NCBI GenBank assembly: GCA_021186555.1
Contig: JAJKFL010000010.1
Coordinates: 7,421,085-7,485,084, forward strand
Direction of reading: 5' to 3'
Origin: Reticulitermes speratus
Taxonomy: Eukaryota; Arthropoda; Insecta; Blattodea; Rhinotermitidae
Length of the DNA: 64,000 nucleotides
Below, one piece after another: positions 10,629 through 22,970 of the stretch. The notes under the pieces were generated by a model that saw only the letters and a list, made by a program, of their open reading frames with translations, searched no databases and was not told the origin of the DNA. Position 1 is the stretch's first letter; each line of letters starts with the position of its first letter. The position numbers were made by a program, and so were the translations under genes.

Positions 10629-13350
10629 GTCTAAAATATATTGTAATATAATATGTAAAATAATAAGAGTGCGTTTTGTTGGTTTGAGCATGCTGTGTTC
10701 GATTAGTGACAACGCAGGGCATGAACGATAAAATAAACTGCTTTCTAAGCACGTTTTACTGTACTCCATCGAGCATGAAGACTAGGATTTGTTAATCGAA
10801 GTTAAAATATAAACTTATTTTAAGTTAGTTTAGAATCGACAATCTTCCAGCCTACCACTGTTTGTGTAGTTAAGGCAAGGAAATTGCGACAAACACATAT
10901 GTAACAGGCTCGACTTTGGTTGAAAACAAACAGGAGACATCACTGCGAAATTATAGACATACGTACCTCTGCTCCTTTGTTTAACGACCGCTTTTGCACT
11001 GTGAATATGTTTTTTAATATCGAGTATGAATGATGAATTGAGAGACACAGGTAGGAAAAGCTATGATGTGCTTAAAGTAACTGATGTTATCTCTACAATT
11101 AAATGTTTTTCAGTAGAAAACAAGATAAATTTGACTCAGTTTACATGACTTGTTTAGTTGTAAATAATTTCTTAAAAATAAATAGATAAAAAGTACAGTG
11201 AGATATCCGCAGTGTAATTAGCTTCCATAAATAGGAATATACTTGTACCTGCAATAAATGGACAGAAAGAGTAATTAGATGTACAAAGTAGGAAAGAGAA
11301 TGCGTGAACTTAATTGCAACGCAATAAACGTTTGCAGTGAAATGCGCGCTTTTGTGTGGCAGTGTCTTCTGTTCCCCGCTAATACCTACCGTATTTCTTT
11401 TATCACCGGACTCTTCGCCGCAGAGCGAAGGATATTATGGCTGAATAGCCACTTCTGAGGCCCCTATACAGCGCTCAATATGGCGATAAAAATACATTTT
11501 CTGTATTTGAAGTACAAACGCAAGTTCCATGATATTCTGGAGCGATGTAAGGTCATGAAATAATGAACGGAATAATACATAGCTCAATTTCCTATCAGTA
11601 ACAAAGCCAACATGAGAAACACGCGAATTTCAAGATGAAAGAATATTTTCGTTTTCCGATAAAACTGACTGCAATTCATTCCAAACTCTTATGATGCCCA
11701 CGTATTCATCTTTCTCTTCATCTTCATCACACGGTTGCACAATAAGCATTAAGTCTGCGGTGCGTCCGTAGCTTCTGCTGCGGGCCCTTCACCACAAAAC
11801 AAAATCCAACATGTTTCGATCCCTCTTGGATCATTATCAGGATTCGTGTAACAGTATGAATTAGACAAAGAGAACTAACAATATATGTATATGTCAAGAA
11901 GATATAAAATGTATAAAATATATATTGTTAGTTCTGTTTGTGTAATTTGTACTCTTTACACGAATCCCTGATAATGATCCTAAGAGGGATCGAAACATGT
12001 TGGATTTTGTTTTATGGTGAAGGGCCCCGCAGCAGAAGCTACGGACGCACCGCAGACTTAATGCTTATTGTGCAACTGTGAGATGAAGCTGAAGAAAAAG
12101 ATGATCAGTTTTTTTGTTTATTTTCCGTGTAATGGACCACCGGTGGAATGAAAGTTGACAGGGGAAAAATGAAGTACTCGGGGGAAAATCTGTCCCAGTG
12201 CCACTTTGTCCACCACAAATCTCACATGGACTGACCCGGGATCGAACCCGGCCTCCGCTTTGGATGTTGGATTAGTCTACATATATTGTAAATATAATAT
12301 GTAAAATAATAAGAGTGCGTTTTGTTGGTTTGAGCATGCTGTGTTCGATTAGTGACAACGCACGGCATGAACGATAAAATAAACTGCTTTCTAAGCACGT
12401 TTTACTGTACTCCATCGAGCATGAAGACTAGGATTTGTTAATCGAAGTTAAAATATAAACTTATTTTAAGTTAGTTTAGAATCGACAATCTTCCAGCCTA
12501 CCACTGTTTGTGTAGTTAAGGCAAGGAAATTGCGACAAACACATATGTGTAACAGGGCTCGACTTTGGTTGAAAACAAACATGGAGACATCACTGCGAAA
12601 TTATAGACATACGTACCTCTGCTCCTTTGTTTAACGACCGCTTTTGCACTGTGAATATGTTTTTTAATATCGAGTATGAATGATGAATTGAGAGACACAG
12701 GTAGGAAAAGCTATGATGTGCTTAAAGTAACTGATGTTATCTCTACAATTAAATGTTTTTCAGTAGAAAACAAGATAAATTTGACTCAGTTTACATGACT
12801 TGTTTAGTTGTAAATAATTTCTTAAAAATAAATAGATAAAAAGTACAGTGAGATATCCGCAGTGTAATTAGCTTCCATAAATAGGATATACTTGTACCTG
12901 CAATAAATGGACAGAAAGAGTAATTAGATGTACAAAGTAGGAAAGAGAATGCGTGAACTTAATTGCAACGCAATAAACGTTTGCAGTGAAATGCGCGCTT
13001 TTGTGTGGCAGTGTCTTCTGTTCCCCGCTAATACCTACCGTATTTCTTTTATCACCGGACTCTTCGCCGCAGAGCGAAGGATATTATGGCTGAATAGCCA
13101 CTTCTGAGGCCCCTATACAGCGCTCAATATGGCGATAAAAATACATTTTCTGTATTTGAAGTACAAACGCAAGTTCCATGATATTCTGGAGCGATGTAAG
13201 GTCATGAAATATGAACGGAATAATACATAGCTCAATTTCCTATCAGTAACAAAGCCAACATGAGAAACACGCGAATTTCTAAGATGAAAGAATATTTTCG
13301 TTTTCCGATAAAACTGACTGCAATTCATTCCAAACTCTTATGATGCCCAC
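10069..13350 (+). repeat. Tandem duplication, about 1.64 kb unit, two copies
   Basis: 10069-11707 and 11708-13350 align along their whole length, from CTTTCTCTTCATCTTCATC to CTTATGATGCCCACGTATTC. Most differences are single-base length changes in homopolymers. Each unit holds half of the palindrome's left arm, the full right arm and about 1.1 kb without recognisable genes, and ends in one monomer of the 48-bp satellite. Confidence 0.92.
10152..10357. ncRNA. Pair of hammerhead-like motifs with altered core
   Basis: Minus strand 10152-10196 and plus strand 10312-10357 both show stem I AATCC/GGATT, a GATCC..GGGATC stem II, GAAAC and ACATGT, but the core reads CTGATAA rather than CTGANGA. The changed position is the catalytic G8, so cleavage is not expected. 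The duplicates at 11801-11845 and 11962-12006 carry the same change. Confidence 0.65.
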
Positions 13351-16150
13351 GTATTCACCTTTGCCTCAATTCATTCCAAATCATGTATGCCCATAATCAC
13401 GCTTAGACTGCAATTCATTCCGAGCATTCTTGCGGGCCACTTCACCTTTACAGCAATACAATCCAAAGTTTACGATCCCACGTATCATTATCTGCATTCT
13501 CTAAACCATTATGAATGCCCAAGAAATTTACATTTTACTGAATTCAAGAAAATAAAAATGTTAATATATGCCCAGTTTCACGTTTGATGCAATTCATTAA
13601 CTCTTACAGAATCCCCGTAATCACCTTGGATCGACAACATTGATAGTCTTTTATGAAGGCCCACGATCAAAGTAGACCACAGACATTCAATGCTTATGAT
13701 GCCAACGTGAATACTGAAAAAAGACTGACATTCATTTCCGTCTAATGGCCCACCGGTATTACAAAAATGAAGTACAAATCATTCCAATGCACTTATGATC
13801 CCACTAATTCACGCTTGGACTGACCATCAACCAGCTCCTTAAGATACCACTATCATTGAAATGATATATCAAACTATAAGATGCGTTATTAGCTTTGAAT
13901 GCTGTTCATATCCCAAGCTCATAAAATAAACGTATTCACGCACATTTTACTGTATCCCGGCGTGACTAGATTTGAACTCTAGCTTATATATCAAACATTT
14001 AAGTTAGTTTAATAGACATCGTCCGCCCTACACTGTTTTTGATAAATGCAATGGCATGGCAAACATCATTTGTGGGCAGTTCGACGTAAAAAAAACGCAG
14101 AATACAAGCAAATTTAACAACGCCGCTCGAATTAGAGTCACGTGAAGTTTTAATTCGATAGAAAGAAACAGAAGCAAGGGATTAGCTAACTTACGAAAGC
14201 TCTAATAAATGGTAACGATAATTTGACCCTTTACATGCTGTTAGTTTATAATTCTAAATAGATAAAAAGTCATTATATCAGTGTGCCCATAAATAGGAAT
14301 ACTGTACATGAATAAATGACAGAAACCGTAATAAACAAATTAGAAAGAATCGGCAATTGCATCGCAATAACGTTTGCAGTGAATGCCCCGCTTATTGTGG
14401 CAGTTATCTTCCGTTTCCGAATTTTTATCACCATCTTCAGCCGCAAGCACAATTTTGGGAATAGCCTTGACCCTTACAGCGCCATAGGCGAAAAATTCAC
14501 ATTTCCGATTTTAGCAAAACTATTTGATATTCGACATAGCCTAAATTAAATAAACATACTAAATTCCTTCAGTAACATAGCCACATGAAACCTCGAAATT
14601 CGAAAAGAAACTTTCGGTCTTCTACACTAAAAGAATCTTCCATCTCCAACCTTTGTATCCTATTCACTGCTTGACTGCTTCTACTTTCAAGAGTATTATG
14701 ATGAAGTATACTTGATGCAATCATTCCTCAACCTATGATGCCCCTATCAAACATGAAGTCAATTACTTCAAATCATCTGCCTCACAATTAAAGTTTGAGC
14801 AATTTATTCCAACTTTGACTGTGCCAGATGTCAAGTTAGCCTCATTATTAATCTCTTATGATGCCCACGTATTCACGCTTTGACTGCAATTCATTCCAAA
14901 CTCTTAAGATACCCACGTATTCACGCTTTGACTGCAATTCATTCCAAAGTCTTATGATGCCCACGTATTCAAAATTTGACTACAATTCATTCCAAACTCT
15001 TATGATGCCCACGTATTCAAAATTTGACTGCAATTCATTCCAAAGTCTTATGATGCCCACGTATTCAAAATTTGACTACAATTCATTCCAAACTCTTATG
15101 ATGCCCACGTATTCACGCTTTGACTGCAATTCATTCCAAACTCTTAAGATACCCACGTATTCACGCTTTGAATGCAATTCATTCCAAACTCTTAAGATGC
15201 CCACGTATTCACGCTTTGAATGCAATTCATTCCAAACTCTTAAGATGCCCACGTATTCACGCTTTGACATTTTCCGTATCCCGGCGTGGTCAGATTTGAA
15301 CCTCTAGCTTTTTGATATCAACATTTCAATGTGTGTGTAATAACATGGCGTCGCCCATAACTGTTTATTGATAAATTCACTGTGCTGGCAAAGCTTTGTC
15401 TTTGTGGGCTGTTCGACCTAAAAAAAACGCAAATACCAACAACTTTAACAACGGCTCGAATTAGTCGTGGCAATTCCTGAAGGAGAAGAATACAAAGCAA
15501 GGCGATTAGCAACTTACGAAAGCTTATAAATGGAACGATATTTGACAATTGCCTGCTGCTACGTTTATTCAGATAAAATGCAATTAATCATGTGGCATAC
15601 AGAAGAAAAGGGGAGATGAAAAGTGTAACAGAACCGTAGAAAATAATTTAGAAAACATATCGCATGTGTTGATTCAAGTCTTGTAGGATGTGCCACCGTC
15701 TTATTAGAACAGTACTTCCGTTTCGAAGTATTTTAGTGCTCCATCTTCAGGATCAAGCACACTTCTTGGAATGCTTGATCTTACAGGCACTACATTCCTT
15801 CCAAATTTCTGCATCTATTTATCATTCGACATAGCCTAAATTAATAAAACTTAAATCTGCAGTAACATCACTGCATGAACCTCAAATTCGAAAATCGAAA
15901 GCCTTTCGGGTCTTCTACACTATGAAATCTTCCCCTCCCGTTGTATCCTTCAGTTCTGTGTGTCTGTCTACTGGTTGCTAGGAGATTATGTAAGGTAGTA
16001 ATGAGTAAAGCAGTACATGTCCTCCACTGTCTCCCTCTAAACAAACATAAGTTCATATACTTAAATCATCTGCTTACAATTAAGTTGTAAGAATATGCTC
16101 ACGTTTGGACTTGTGCAGGTGATCAAGTTAGCCTTCTTTTAATTGGCTCT
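13351..16150. repeat. Disordered continuation of the 1.64-kb/48-bp satellite
   Basis: 13351-13960 is made of broken 48-bp satellite words (GCAATTCATTCC, GCCCACGTATTC). 13960-14660 and 15270-15950 are two further, indel-ridden versions of the unit part seen at 10740-11640 (for example AAGTTAGTTTAATAGACATC). They also match each other. The density of small indels is much higher than between the two clean units. Confidence 0.6.
14845..15270. repeat. 48-bp satellite, about 9 copies
   Basis: The unit is GATGCCCACGTATTCACGC, TTTGACTGCAATTCATTCC, AAACTCTTAT. Because the period is a multiple of three, open frames run through on both strands (16-residue repeats such as MPTYSRFDCNSFQTLK); there is no other sign of coding. 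Confidence 0.93.
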
Positions 16151-16189
16151 GTCAGTACAAAAGACGACACAGTGTCAAGCGACAGGAGG

Positions 16190-16320
16190 ATAGAGAAAAA
16201 AGGCTTGGAAATGTGGAAGGAAGTGGCCGTGGCCTGATCCGAGATGTTGTACCGGCATTTCCTTAGAAATACTGAGGAGGAAAAAAAATTAATATCGCCA
16301 GGTTCCTGCCAAGACTCAAA
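16190..16320. mobile_element. Fragment of an unassigned insect repeat
   Basis: GGAAGTGGCCGTGGCCTGAT followed by GTACCGGCATTTCCTTAG resembles a body segment common in insect SINE-like repeats. No head or end is present. Confidence 0.35.
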
Positions 16321-16411
16321 TCAGGCACTTACCGGACATAACTCTAGTGCATTGTCGCTACGGTTGCCTGTTCGGTGAGCTGGCTTATATACTGAATGTA
16401 TTGCGGCTAAA

Positions 16412-16669
16412 GGCCGATCCCAGTGGCTGCGCGGTCTAAGGCGTGGGTCTGCGGCCGCTCGCTTACTGGGATTGCGGGTTCGAGTCCCACCGGGGGCATG
16501 GATGTCTGTCTCTTGTGAGTATTGTGTGTTGTCAGGTAAGGTCTCTGCGTCGGGCTGATCACTCGTCCAGAGGAGTCCTACCGAATGTGGTGTGTCTGAG
16601 TGTGATCGTGAAGCCTCGATGAGGACGCCCTGGCCCATTAGGGGCTGTTGCGTCAGGGAAGGAAAAGTA
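16412..16669 (+). mobile_element. tRNA-derived SINE, family B, copy 2
   Basis: Full-length by head (GCCGATCCCAGTGGCTGCGC), B box (GGGTTCGAGTCCC) and tail (GGGGCTGTTGCGTCAGG). The 8-bp duplication CGGCTAAA at 16404-16411 and 16670-16677 marks the insertion. Confidence 0.9.
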
Positions 16670-16945
16670 CGGCTAAATACCGAGACAGGCTAATTTCAAG
16701 ATTAGCCACCTGAAGGCATTATCCAGTACCAGAGGATGATTGCGAAATAAAAATCTCAGCAAATACGTTTCGGACATTTTCGGAGATGACCTTGACTTTA
16801 GCCGCTTATATCGAGAAGAACCCACTGACATAAAGTTACATCGTGTAAATTAAAAGTTGCAACGCCTAACAATAAGAAACTGCTACATTTTGCTTCAGGT
16901 GAGATCGTAAACCATTACATCCGTAAACAAATGACTGGCATATTT

Positions 16946-17218
16946 GTAAAGGTAAGGTTACTCCTGTAAATGCCATGAAAGCACATTGGGGAGGTAGAGG
17001 TACAGCTCCACGCATGCTTAACCGGGGCTCTAAATGGACATGAATAATCAGCTTCACACTCCGGCCGCCTTACCCCGGGGAAAGGTCAGTCAATATCCAT
17101 TGACTAGGGTGTTAGGTGGGCCCCAGTGACGGTCTGGTGTTGGAGATGAGAAAAATCTCTTACCCCTGCCCGGAATGAAACCACGAAACTTCCAGCCTGA
17201 AATGACACCCTTTTCTTG
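16946..17218 (-). mobile_element. Old SINE related to families D and E
   Basis: It contains the D/E body words (GGTAGAGGTACAGCTCC, CACTCCGGCCGCCTTACCCC, GTGGGCCCCAG) on the strand that puts the tail at 16946, but is diverged and lacks a clear head. Confidence 0.6.
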
Positions 17219-17393
17219 CTTGTAAGAAACAAATTGTTTTAATTACTACATTGTGCTTCACATAACACTGAATATCACTATCTCATAAGGCTAGAAATAT
17301 AGGACACAGTTTTGGATAAAAAGAATGGGAGTGTTTCAAATGTCAGAATATTACGTATTCAAAAGCAGCTCTAACGAACAGAAAAAAACAGTT

Positions 17394-17786
17394 TCACACT
17401 GTTGACACCGTGCATCTTCGTCATATTAAATTAAGTTATAGACCAACTGATGCACACTAAAACCACTTTTTAAGTAGCTTTATTATTAAAATTGTTAAAA
17501 TTGTACCCCTACACGTGTTTCGATCCTAGGATCATCGTCAGGGGTTTTCTGCTAAAAGCTACAGTCACTTCAAATACATGATTTAAAATATTCTATCAGC
17601 ACTTTAAAACTTATATATTATAAGTTAAAAATTGTAAAAAGACTCGTTAAAAGTTGTAAAATTTTATAATTTTACAACTTTTAACGAGTCTTTTTACAAG
17701 ATTTTAACAATTTTAACAATTTTAATAATAAAGCTACTTAAAAAGTGGTTTTAGTGTGCATCAGTTGGTCTATAACTTAATTTAAT
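17394..17786. mobile_element. Penelope-like foldback element, one hammerhead motif
   Basis: Long inverted arms: TATAGACCAACTGATGCACA at 17435-17455 and its complement at 17757-17776. CACCGTGCATCTT precedes the left arm. AGAAAAAAACAGT flanks both sides (about 17380-17392 and 17787-17799), a 13-bp target duplication. An inner AT-rich hairpin replaces the second ribozyme copy. Confidence 0.8.
17504..17548 (-). ncRNA. Hammerhead ribozyme motif
   Basis: Minus strand: AAAACCC, CTGACGA core, a tight GATCC/GGATC stem II, GAAAC, palindromic ACACGTGT stem III, A at the cleavage position, then GGGGTA. Stem I is short (three or four pairs), so activity is less certain than for the 28-kb pair. Confidence 0.65.
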
Positions 17787-18304
17787 AGAAAAAAACAGTG
17801 TTTATAGATTGTAATGTTACTTAGACCTGAAGGCAGATTTTGACGCTTTGCACTGGGAACCAAAAAATAGATAATTTATTACAGCATGATAAACTTGAAT
17901 GACATTTAGTGTTTCATAAAATACTGTCAGCTTTGTACTTTCAATTTTACGGCAAACGTTTTATCTTGCAAGTGCATCTTTTGTAAACTTGCCCTCCAGA
18001 AAGTCTGAGAATTTGCTATTTTGGAAAGTTGTTTCACTTCCTGTGACATTCAATCAAAGCAATGAAGCTTCGAAGGTAAAACACTGCACTGTTTTATTGT
18101 AACTAACTGAGGAAAAATTCCGTATGTTGAAAAATCTATAATATTTTTCACCTTTTACACAGAAAACAACAAAAAAAATGTTCCTAATATCAACCACTGT
18201 TCGCCAATGTCCGGTACATTAACTCGTATCACGTCACCCGCTCTCTCTTCAGGTAAGGACTTGAGTTCAACTTCGTAGCTTGAAAAGTAAATCATTCTCT
18301 AGAC

Positions 18305-18808
18305 CAGCGGTATTCAACCTTTTTTGTTCGCGTACCCCCACATATAATTTCTCTTCAAATTTGTACCCGCAAAGTTGTTGGTGCATAATTCAAGTTATAC
18401 ATAGTCTATAATCTACATCCGAAATAAGTTAAATAAATTACATCCAAAATAATGTATTAAATAATAAGTTTTAAATGAAAAAAATGAGAATCAAGCTATT
18501 AAATAACAAATATATTATTGCCTATCATATAAAAATTAATAAAGGAAAAAAAGTATTTTAGCAAAGCAAAATTATATGCACTGTGTGGAATAAAATGAAA
18601 CTAGCCGCCCAGATAAGAATCGCATAGACAGAGTGAGAGAGATAATGGGGTACCAAATCGCATGTCCTTACGTCCGGATCTCTTGTGGCCAACCTAAATC
18701 TGGCCCTGATGACTCAGTGTTTATCACGAAATAATATATATATTTTTTTTCAATTTTACGTACCCCCGAAGATGTCTCGTGTACACGTACCCCAGTTGAA
18801 TACCACTG
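18305..18808. mobile_element. hAT-type non-autonomous element
   Basis: The ends are CAGCGGTATTCAACC and, reversed, CAGTGGTATTCAACT, the CAG-N-GGTTCTCAACC style of hAT termini, followed on each side by GTACCCC-type sequence. A perfect 8-bp duplication CTCTAGAC (18297-18304 and 18809-18816) fits hAT. No transposase frame lies within the 504 bp. Confidence 0.9.
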
Positions 18809-19002
18809 CTCTAGACAATTTATGTTCGTGGGAATAGATTTTTTTTTTTGCGCAAACATTTCGTGTAATTTTGATCTCCCTTTTAATATTATCTTTACTT
18901 CTCAGGTTTTGCTCGGTATGGTGGACATGAAAGTACCTCTGGGATGATTCATGTGTTCTTCTTCACAGAAGTGCGACAGACCTTCCCCATCTACCATCTT
19001 TA

Positions 19003-19387
19003 ATAATAAATAATTCTTGGCTCAACAGCCCTGTAAGGGCCTGGGCCTCCTCTTGCCTCCTCTTGTCGAGGTTACTAAGTCATGCGCATTCGTGGCAGCT
19101 GGTGACCGGCCAGCTAGCCGCGCTTAGTGTGGCCATCTGGCAGGCAGTCAGGAGACTTGGATGAGAAATGGAGGCAATTTGGCTTACGCAACATTTTTAT
19201 TCATGCCCGTAAGGTTCTTTTACATGCCGTAAATCTACGACATGGACATGGGACATACTTCCCCTCCGAAGGAAGTGGTGCTCCGGATTTTTATCATCCT
19301 TAAAAATCCATCGACCTCGGTCGGGATCGAACCCGCGAACCTTGGGTCCAGTGGCGAGCACGCTAACCACTAGTCCACCGAGGTCGA
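19003..19387 (-). mobile_element. tRNA-derived SINE, family A, copy 2
   Basis: Minus-strand head GTCGACCTCGGTGGACTAGT, B box GGTTCGCGGGTTCGATCCC, tail GGGCTGTTGAGCCA plus A-rich end. The 15-bp duplication CATCTACCATCTTTA is perfect (18988-19002 and 19388-19402), so the insertion is young. Confidence 0.93.
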
Positions 19388-19402
19388 CATCTACCATCTT
19401 TA

Positions 19403-20235
19403 CTGTACCATATTGCGCTGTTTCTTAAACAGCATTTTCAGTCACTGCTTCTTGGAAATTCTTTAACCAAAACTCCAGTCACTGCTCCTAGATTTGTATT
19501 ACTTTTATCATCTGCTGTTCTGCTCTTCATTCTATCCAGTATTTCTCCAAGGCTGTCTTCAGTTTATGTATTTCTTACATCCTCGTGGGTACACAGCAGT
19601 GTTTTAAAGCTTGAAGTTACGAATCGTCGCTGCCCTTCTTTCTGTCCTTTCCATCTGTTTCAGGTTCTTAAAAGTCCTTCAGATTTTCCACCACATTTTT
19701 AAATCTTCTTGGAGTCCTCCCGAATTTTCCACCCAGGACAAAATCGCTGTAAACTGTGAGGTCAACGGTCAAAGTATTATTGGTGGGCAATTTCCGGAAT
19801 TCTCTTCGTCGAGAGGGCCCCCCCCCCCCCCCCCCACTTAAGCCGCCTTTTCTCTGCCTACAGTGACACTGGTCGTCCGCTGTGTCAGTAGCAGGTCGAT
19901 GTGCCATCAATTCTACGCGTGTGAAATTGGATTTTTGACTTTGATACGTTTGAAAATGAAGCACGGGAACGGGCTTAGCAGTGCGGCAGATGTGCATGTA
20001 ACTCTCTCAACGGGTGTTACAGGTTGGAACGAGATCGTCAGTTACAGGCAGTCACGCCAGTAACGTTTCGAAAAAATAATTAAATAAACTTAAATTCTAT
20101 TCCTTTGTTACTTCCTGTTTCCACAGAAAGATTATCATTATTTAAAAGCACAAAGGTAACGGCAGTTAAATTGTCCATTCTACATATTCTTTCGTGTTAA
20201 ATAATAGGAACACAATTCTTTGGCTTTATTATTAT
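19403..20235. other. Unassigned sequence with a C homopolymer
   Basis: A run of about 19 C lies at 19818-19836. No gene is recognised. Open frames of 66-109 residues here overlap the homopolymer or lack any known motif. Confidence 0.35.
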
Positions 20236-20247
20236 TATTATTATCCG

Positions 20248-20508
20248 GGATAGCGACTCGCTATGGGCTGGACGGTCCGCGGATAGAATCCCGGTGGGGG
20301 CGAGATTTTCCTCACCCGTCCACACCGGCCCTAGGGCCCACCCAGCCTCCTGTAAAATGGGTACCGGGTCTCTTTCCTGAGAGTAAAGCGGCCGGGGCGT
20401 GGAGTTGACCACCCACCCCCACCTAGCGCCGAGGTTAAATAATGAGTGGAGCTATACCTCTACTCCCCCCTGGGCCTTTGTGGCCTGTTGTAGAGTAAAA
20501 TTTACCTT

Positions 20509-20511
<3 letters not shown>
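20248..20511 (+). mobile_element. tRNA-derived SINE, family D, copy 1, in an (ATT)n tract
   Basis: Head CCGGGATAGCGACTCGCTA (a dozen bases of the usual head are missing), GGGGGCGAGATTTTCC, body GTAAAGCGGCCGGGGCGTGG and tail GGGCCTTTGTGGCCTGT. (ATT)n lies on both sides (20226-20247 and 20510-20542), so the target was a microsatellite. Confidence 0.85.
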
Positions 20512-20542
<31 letters not shown>

Positions 20543-20549
20543 CCAAGAA

Positions 20550-21200
20550 GTATAATGCCATCAAATTAACAGAAGCGCAGCTAAATAGGTTCAAACTGTA
20601 AATGTTAATATTTATTTGTCTCATGTTTATACAAAAGCTCGGATAATAAGTTACTTCCTTGGATCGCGGTCCAAATTATTTCCCCCCTTATTCTGACCAG
20701 CAACAAAAATATTTTGCAAAACGCTGGTATATTATATACAATGATGAGAGCCCAAAATTTTGCTTCGCAACCAAACGTTCCTTGATTTGAATCTTCTGGA
20801 ATATTACGCTGTGTCGCTAAGTAAAATGGTTTTTAGGGATCGTAATGCCTCAATGTTCAGAGCCAAGCAGTCCCAAGAAATCAAGAGACTTACGGTAGGT
20901 TTGATTATCGGGCTCAAGTGATTGAGTCTTGACCTATTTTCAGCTTATAACGAACACTTATCCTTTCCCCGAAAAGTAGAGCTTTTATTAAATATCGTTT
21001 TTAATACGAAACGATAAAAAAAAAGGCCCAAGAAATGTATGATTCAGAAGATGTTTACATATCTCAGCACGTCTTTGTTATGTTAGCGGGCTTAGCTGGA
21101 CAGACTTAGTCAAATGACCTTGATACAACATAGTAAAACGAAATTTGCCATCAGGATATGATTGTAAGTCAATCAAGTCAAACACAAGATCTACAGTTCA
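20550..21200. other. Unassigned sequence
   Basis: No gene or repeat recognised. Confidence 0.35.
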
Positions 21201-21204
21201 TTTT

Positions 21205-21495
21205 ACAAAACACAACACTTTTATTTTTCAGTTTTTCAACCAACAAATGCACTTTTTTATTTCCGTATTTCTGTTCAATTCACCCTACACATGTTTCGGC
21301 CGTGACTCGGCCATCATCAGGGGTACATTGATAAGTTCACTTCACTGTTCACTGGTCCATTTGGTATTATCACAGAACCATTACACTGTTTGAGGCTATT
21401 TTTTACATTGACAATGTAAATACGAAAATAAAAACTGCATTCGTTGGTTAAAAAACTGAAAATTAATGTCAAGATGCACGGTGAACACAACTTGA
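21205..21495. mobile_element. Penelope-like foldback element, one hammerhead motif
   Basis: Left arm CAGTTTTTCAACCAACAAATG pairs with the right arm near 21440-21462 (ATTCGTTGGTTAAAAAACTG), and the right end carries AAGATGCACGGTG, the complement of the CACCGTGCATCTT family end. Only the left arm keeps the ribozyme motif. Confidence 0.75.
21281..21325 (-). ncRNA. Hammerhead ribozyme motif
   Basis: Minus strand: TACCC stem I, CTGATGA core, GGCCG/CGGCC stem II with AGTCA loop, GAAAC, ACATGTGT, A at the cleavage site, GGGTG closing stem I. All core positions are canonical. Confidence 0.82.
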
Positions 21496-22420
21496 AATTA
21501 AACAATAGGTTTAGTAAACAAACATTACCTTTAAGATACTAACTTGTGGTATGGTGACTTATTAAACTTTAAATAAAACAATTACTTATTCAACAAGATT
21601 TTATATTTCAATAAATTCTGCTATCATTCTATATTTCTCACCACGGCTAAAATCTAAAGGCGCTTCGTGTAAATATCAAAGAGGTTATCTTTAGAACGGA
21701 AGTCTTTACCAACACGTTAATGGGCAATAAGCATTTCGTCATATATAATACATAAGCCATACCTTTTCAAAACGATATCGATTCAGTTCGATACGAGAAA
21801 GTAGCCTTTTTGTTTTCGTGTTTTGCACTACTCGCCTGTTCCATTATTTCACCATATACTCGTACTGTATATCACTGGTCAATACACTCAACTAACTATC
21901 GTCTTGCTTTGCGGGAAGTCAACGACAGTACTAAACAAAGACCAGCCGTACTTTGTTTCTGATGGGGCAAATGGCGCAAGCGCAGAAGTGCCAGGCCCCG
22001 CTGCATAATCTTGGGTGATATCAGGCAGATAAACACCAAAATACGTTATTTTAACATTAATTGTTTAATATTATTCAGGCGACGTGTTTAGAATATTCGA
22101 TTAATCTTGATATTAGCAGGATTTCTGTCATCAGCCTAACATATATGCATATACATGCGTATATAATATGCTTCATTTCAACGATCAGTCGCCATGTGCT
22201 GTAAATACGGTCCGTAACCTCAAACTGTGCGTCTTAAAAGATCAAACCCCCAACTTTTATTGCTGTTAACTCAAATTAACAAACAGCTCTTTTTCTACGA
22301 CTAAATTTAGACGTTCTGATACCGTCCATGATTTACCAAATAACATTTTCTAAATTATAATTTAAATGTGTATAACCTTAGTCTTTGTGAAGTATATTCT
22401 TTACTTCGTTTCGTAATTGT
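21496..22420. other. Unassigned sequence
   Basis: No gene or repeat recognised. Confidence 0.35.
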
Positions 22421-22423
22421 TTT

Positions 22424-22970
22424 TAGGCGCTTTTGCAAAATCGCGAAAAGCGACTAGTAGCTTCATCGTGTCTGTCCGTCCGTCCGCATGAAACAACTCG
22501 GCTCCCATTTGACGGATTTTCATGAAATTTGATATTTGAACATTTTTCGAAAATCTGTCGAGAAATTTCAAGTTTCATTAAAATGTGACATGAATAACAG
22601 GTACTTTACATGAAGACCTATGTACATTTATGATAATATCTCGCTCAGTTCTTCCTAGAATCAGAGATGCTTCAGACAAAAGTTGTAGAGAAAATCAAAA
22701 CACATATTTTATGTTCAGTAACTTTTTCCCGAAATTCGCACCGTTTATGAGATAATGTGGACAAATGCTGTAGAGCCAGACAGCCCACAGATGACAATAT
22801 AATACTGCGCATGCGCTTTGCATGCTGGATAACTAAGGCTACAGACACACACTCAGAATATATAATACTTATTGCTTTTACACGGCAACAATGGTGAACG
22901 CGAACGCGCCTCAATATTACGTTATACGTATATTGCCTGCCTTGTTAACGATTAACTGCACATTTCTCAT
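22424..22970 (+). mobile_element. DNA-transposon-like MITE, family T, long form
   Basis: It begins GGCGCTTTTGCAAAATCGCG, has the hallmark TCTGTCCGTCCGTCCGCATG and GACGGATTTTCATGAAATTT, and ends in GAACGCGAACGCGCC followed by a conserved TATTGCCTGCCTTGTT. Ends are partly inverted (GGCGCGTTCGCG / CGCGAACGCGCC in better copies). Other copies: 31773-32290, 34993-35330, 39055-39285, 63415-63950. No frame is intact. Confidence 0.7.

Noticed and set aside
14858-15307. 149-residue repetitive protein
   Set aside because: Translation of the 48-bp satellite; the opposite strand is equally open.
19668-19997. 109-residue minus-strand ORF
   Set aside because: Crosses a C homopolymer whose length is unreliable and shows no domain.
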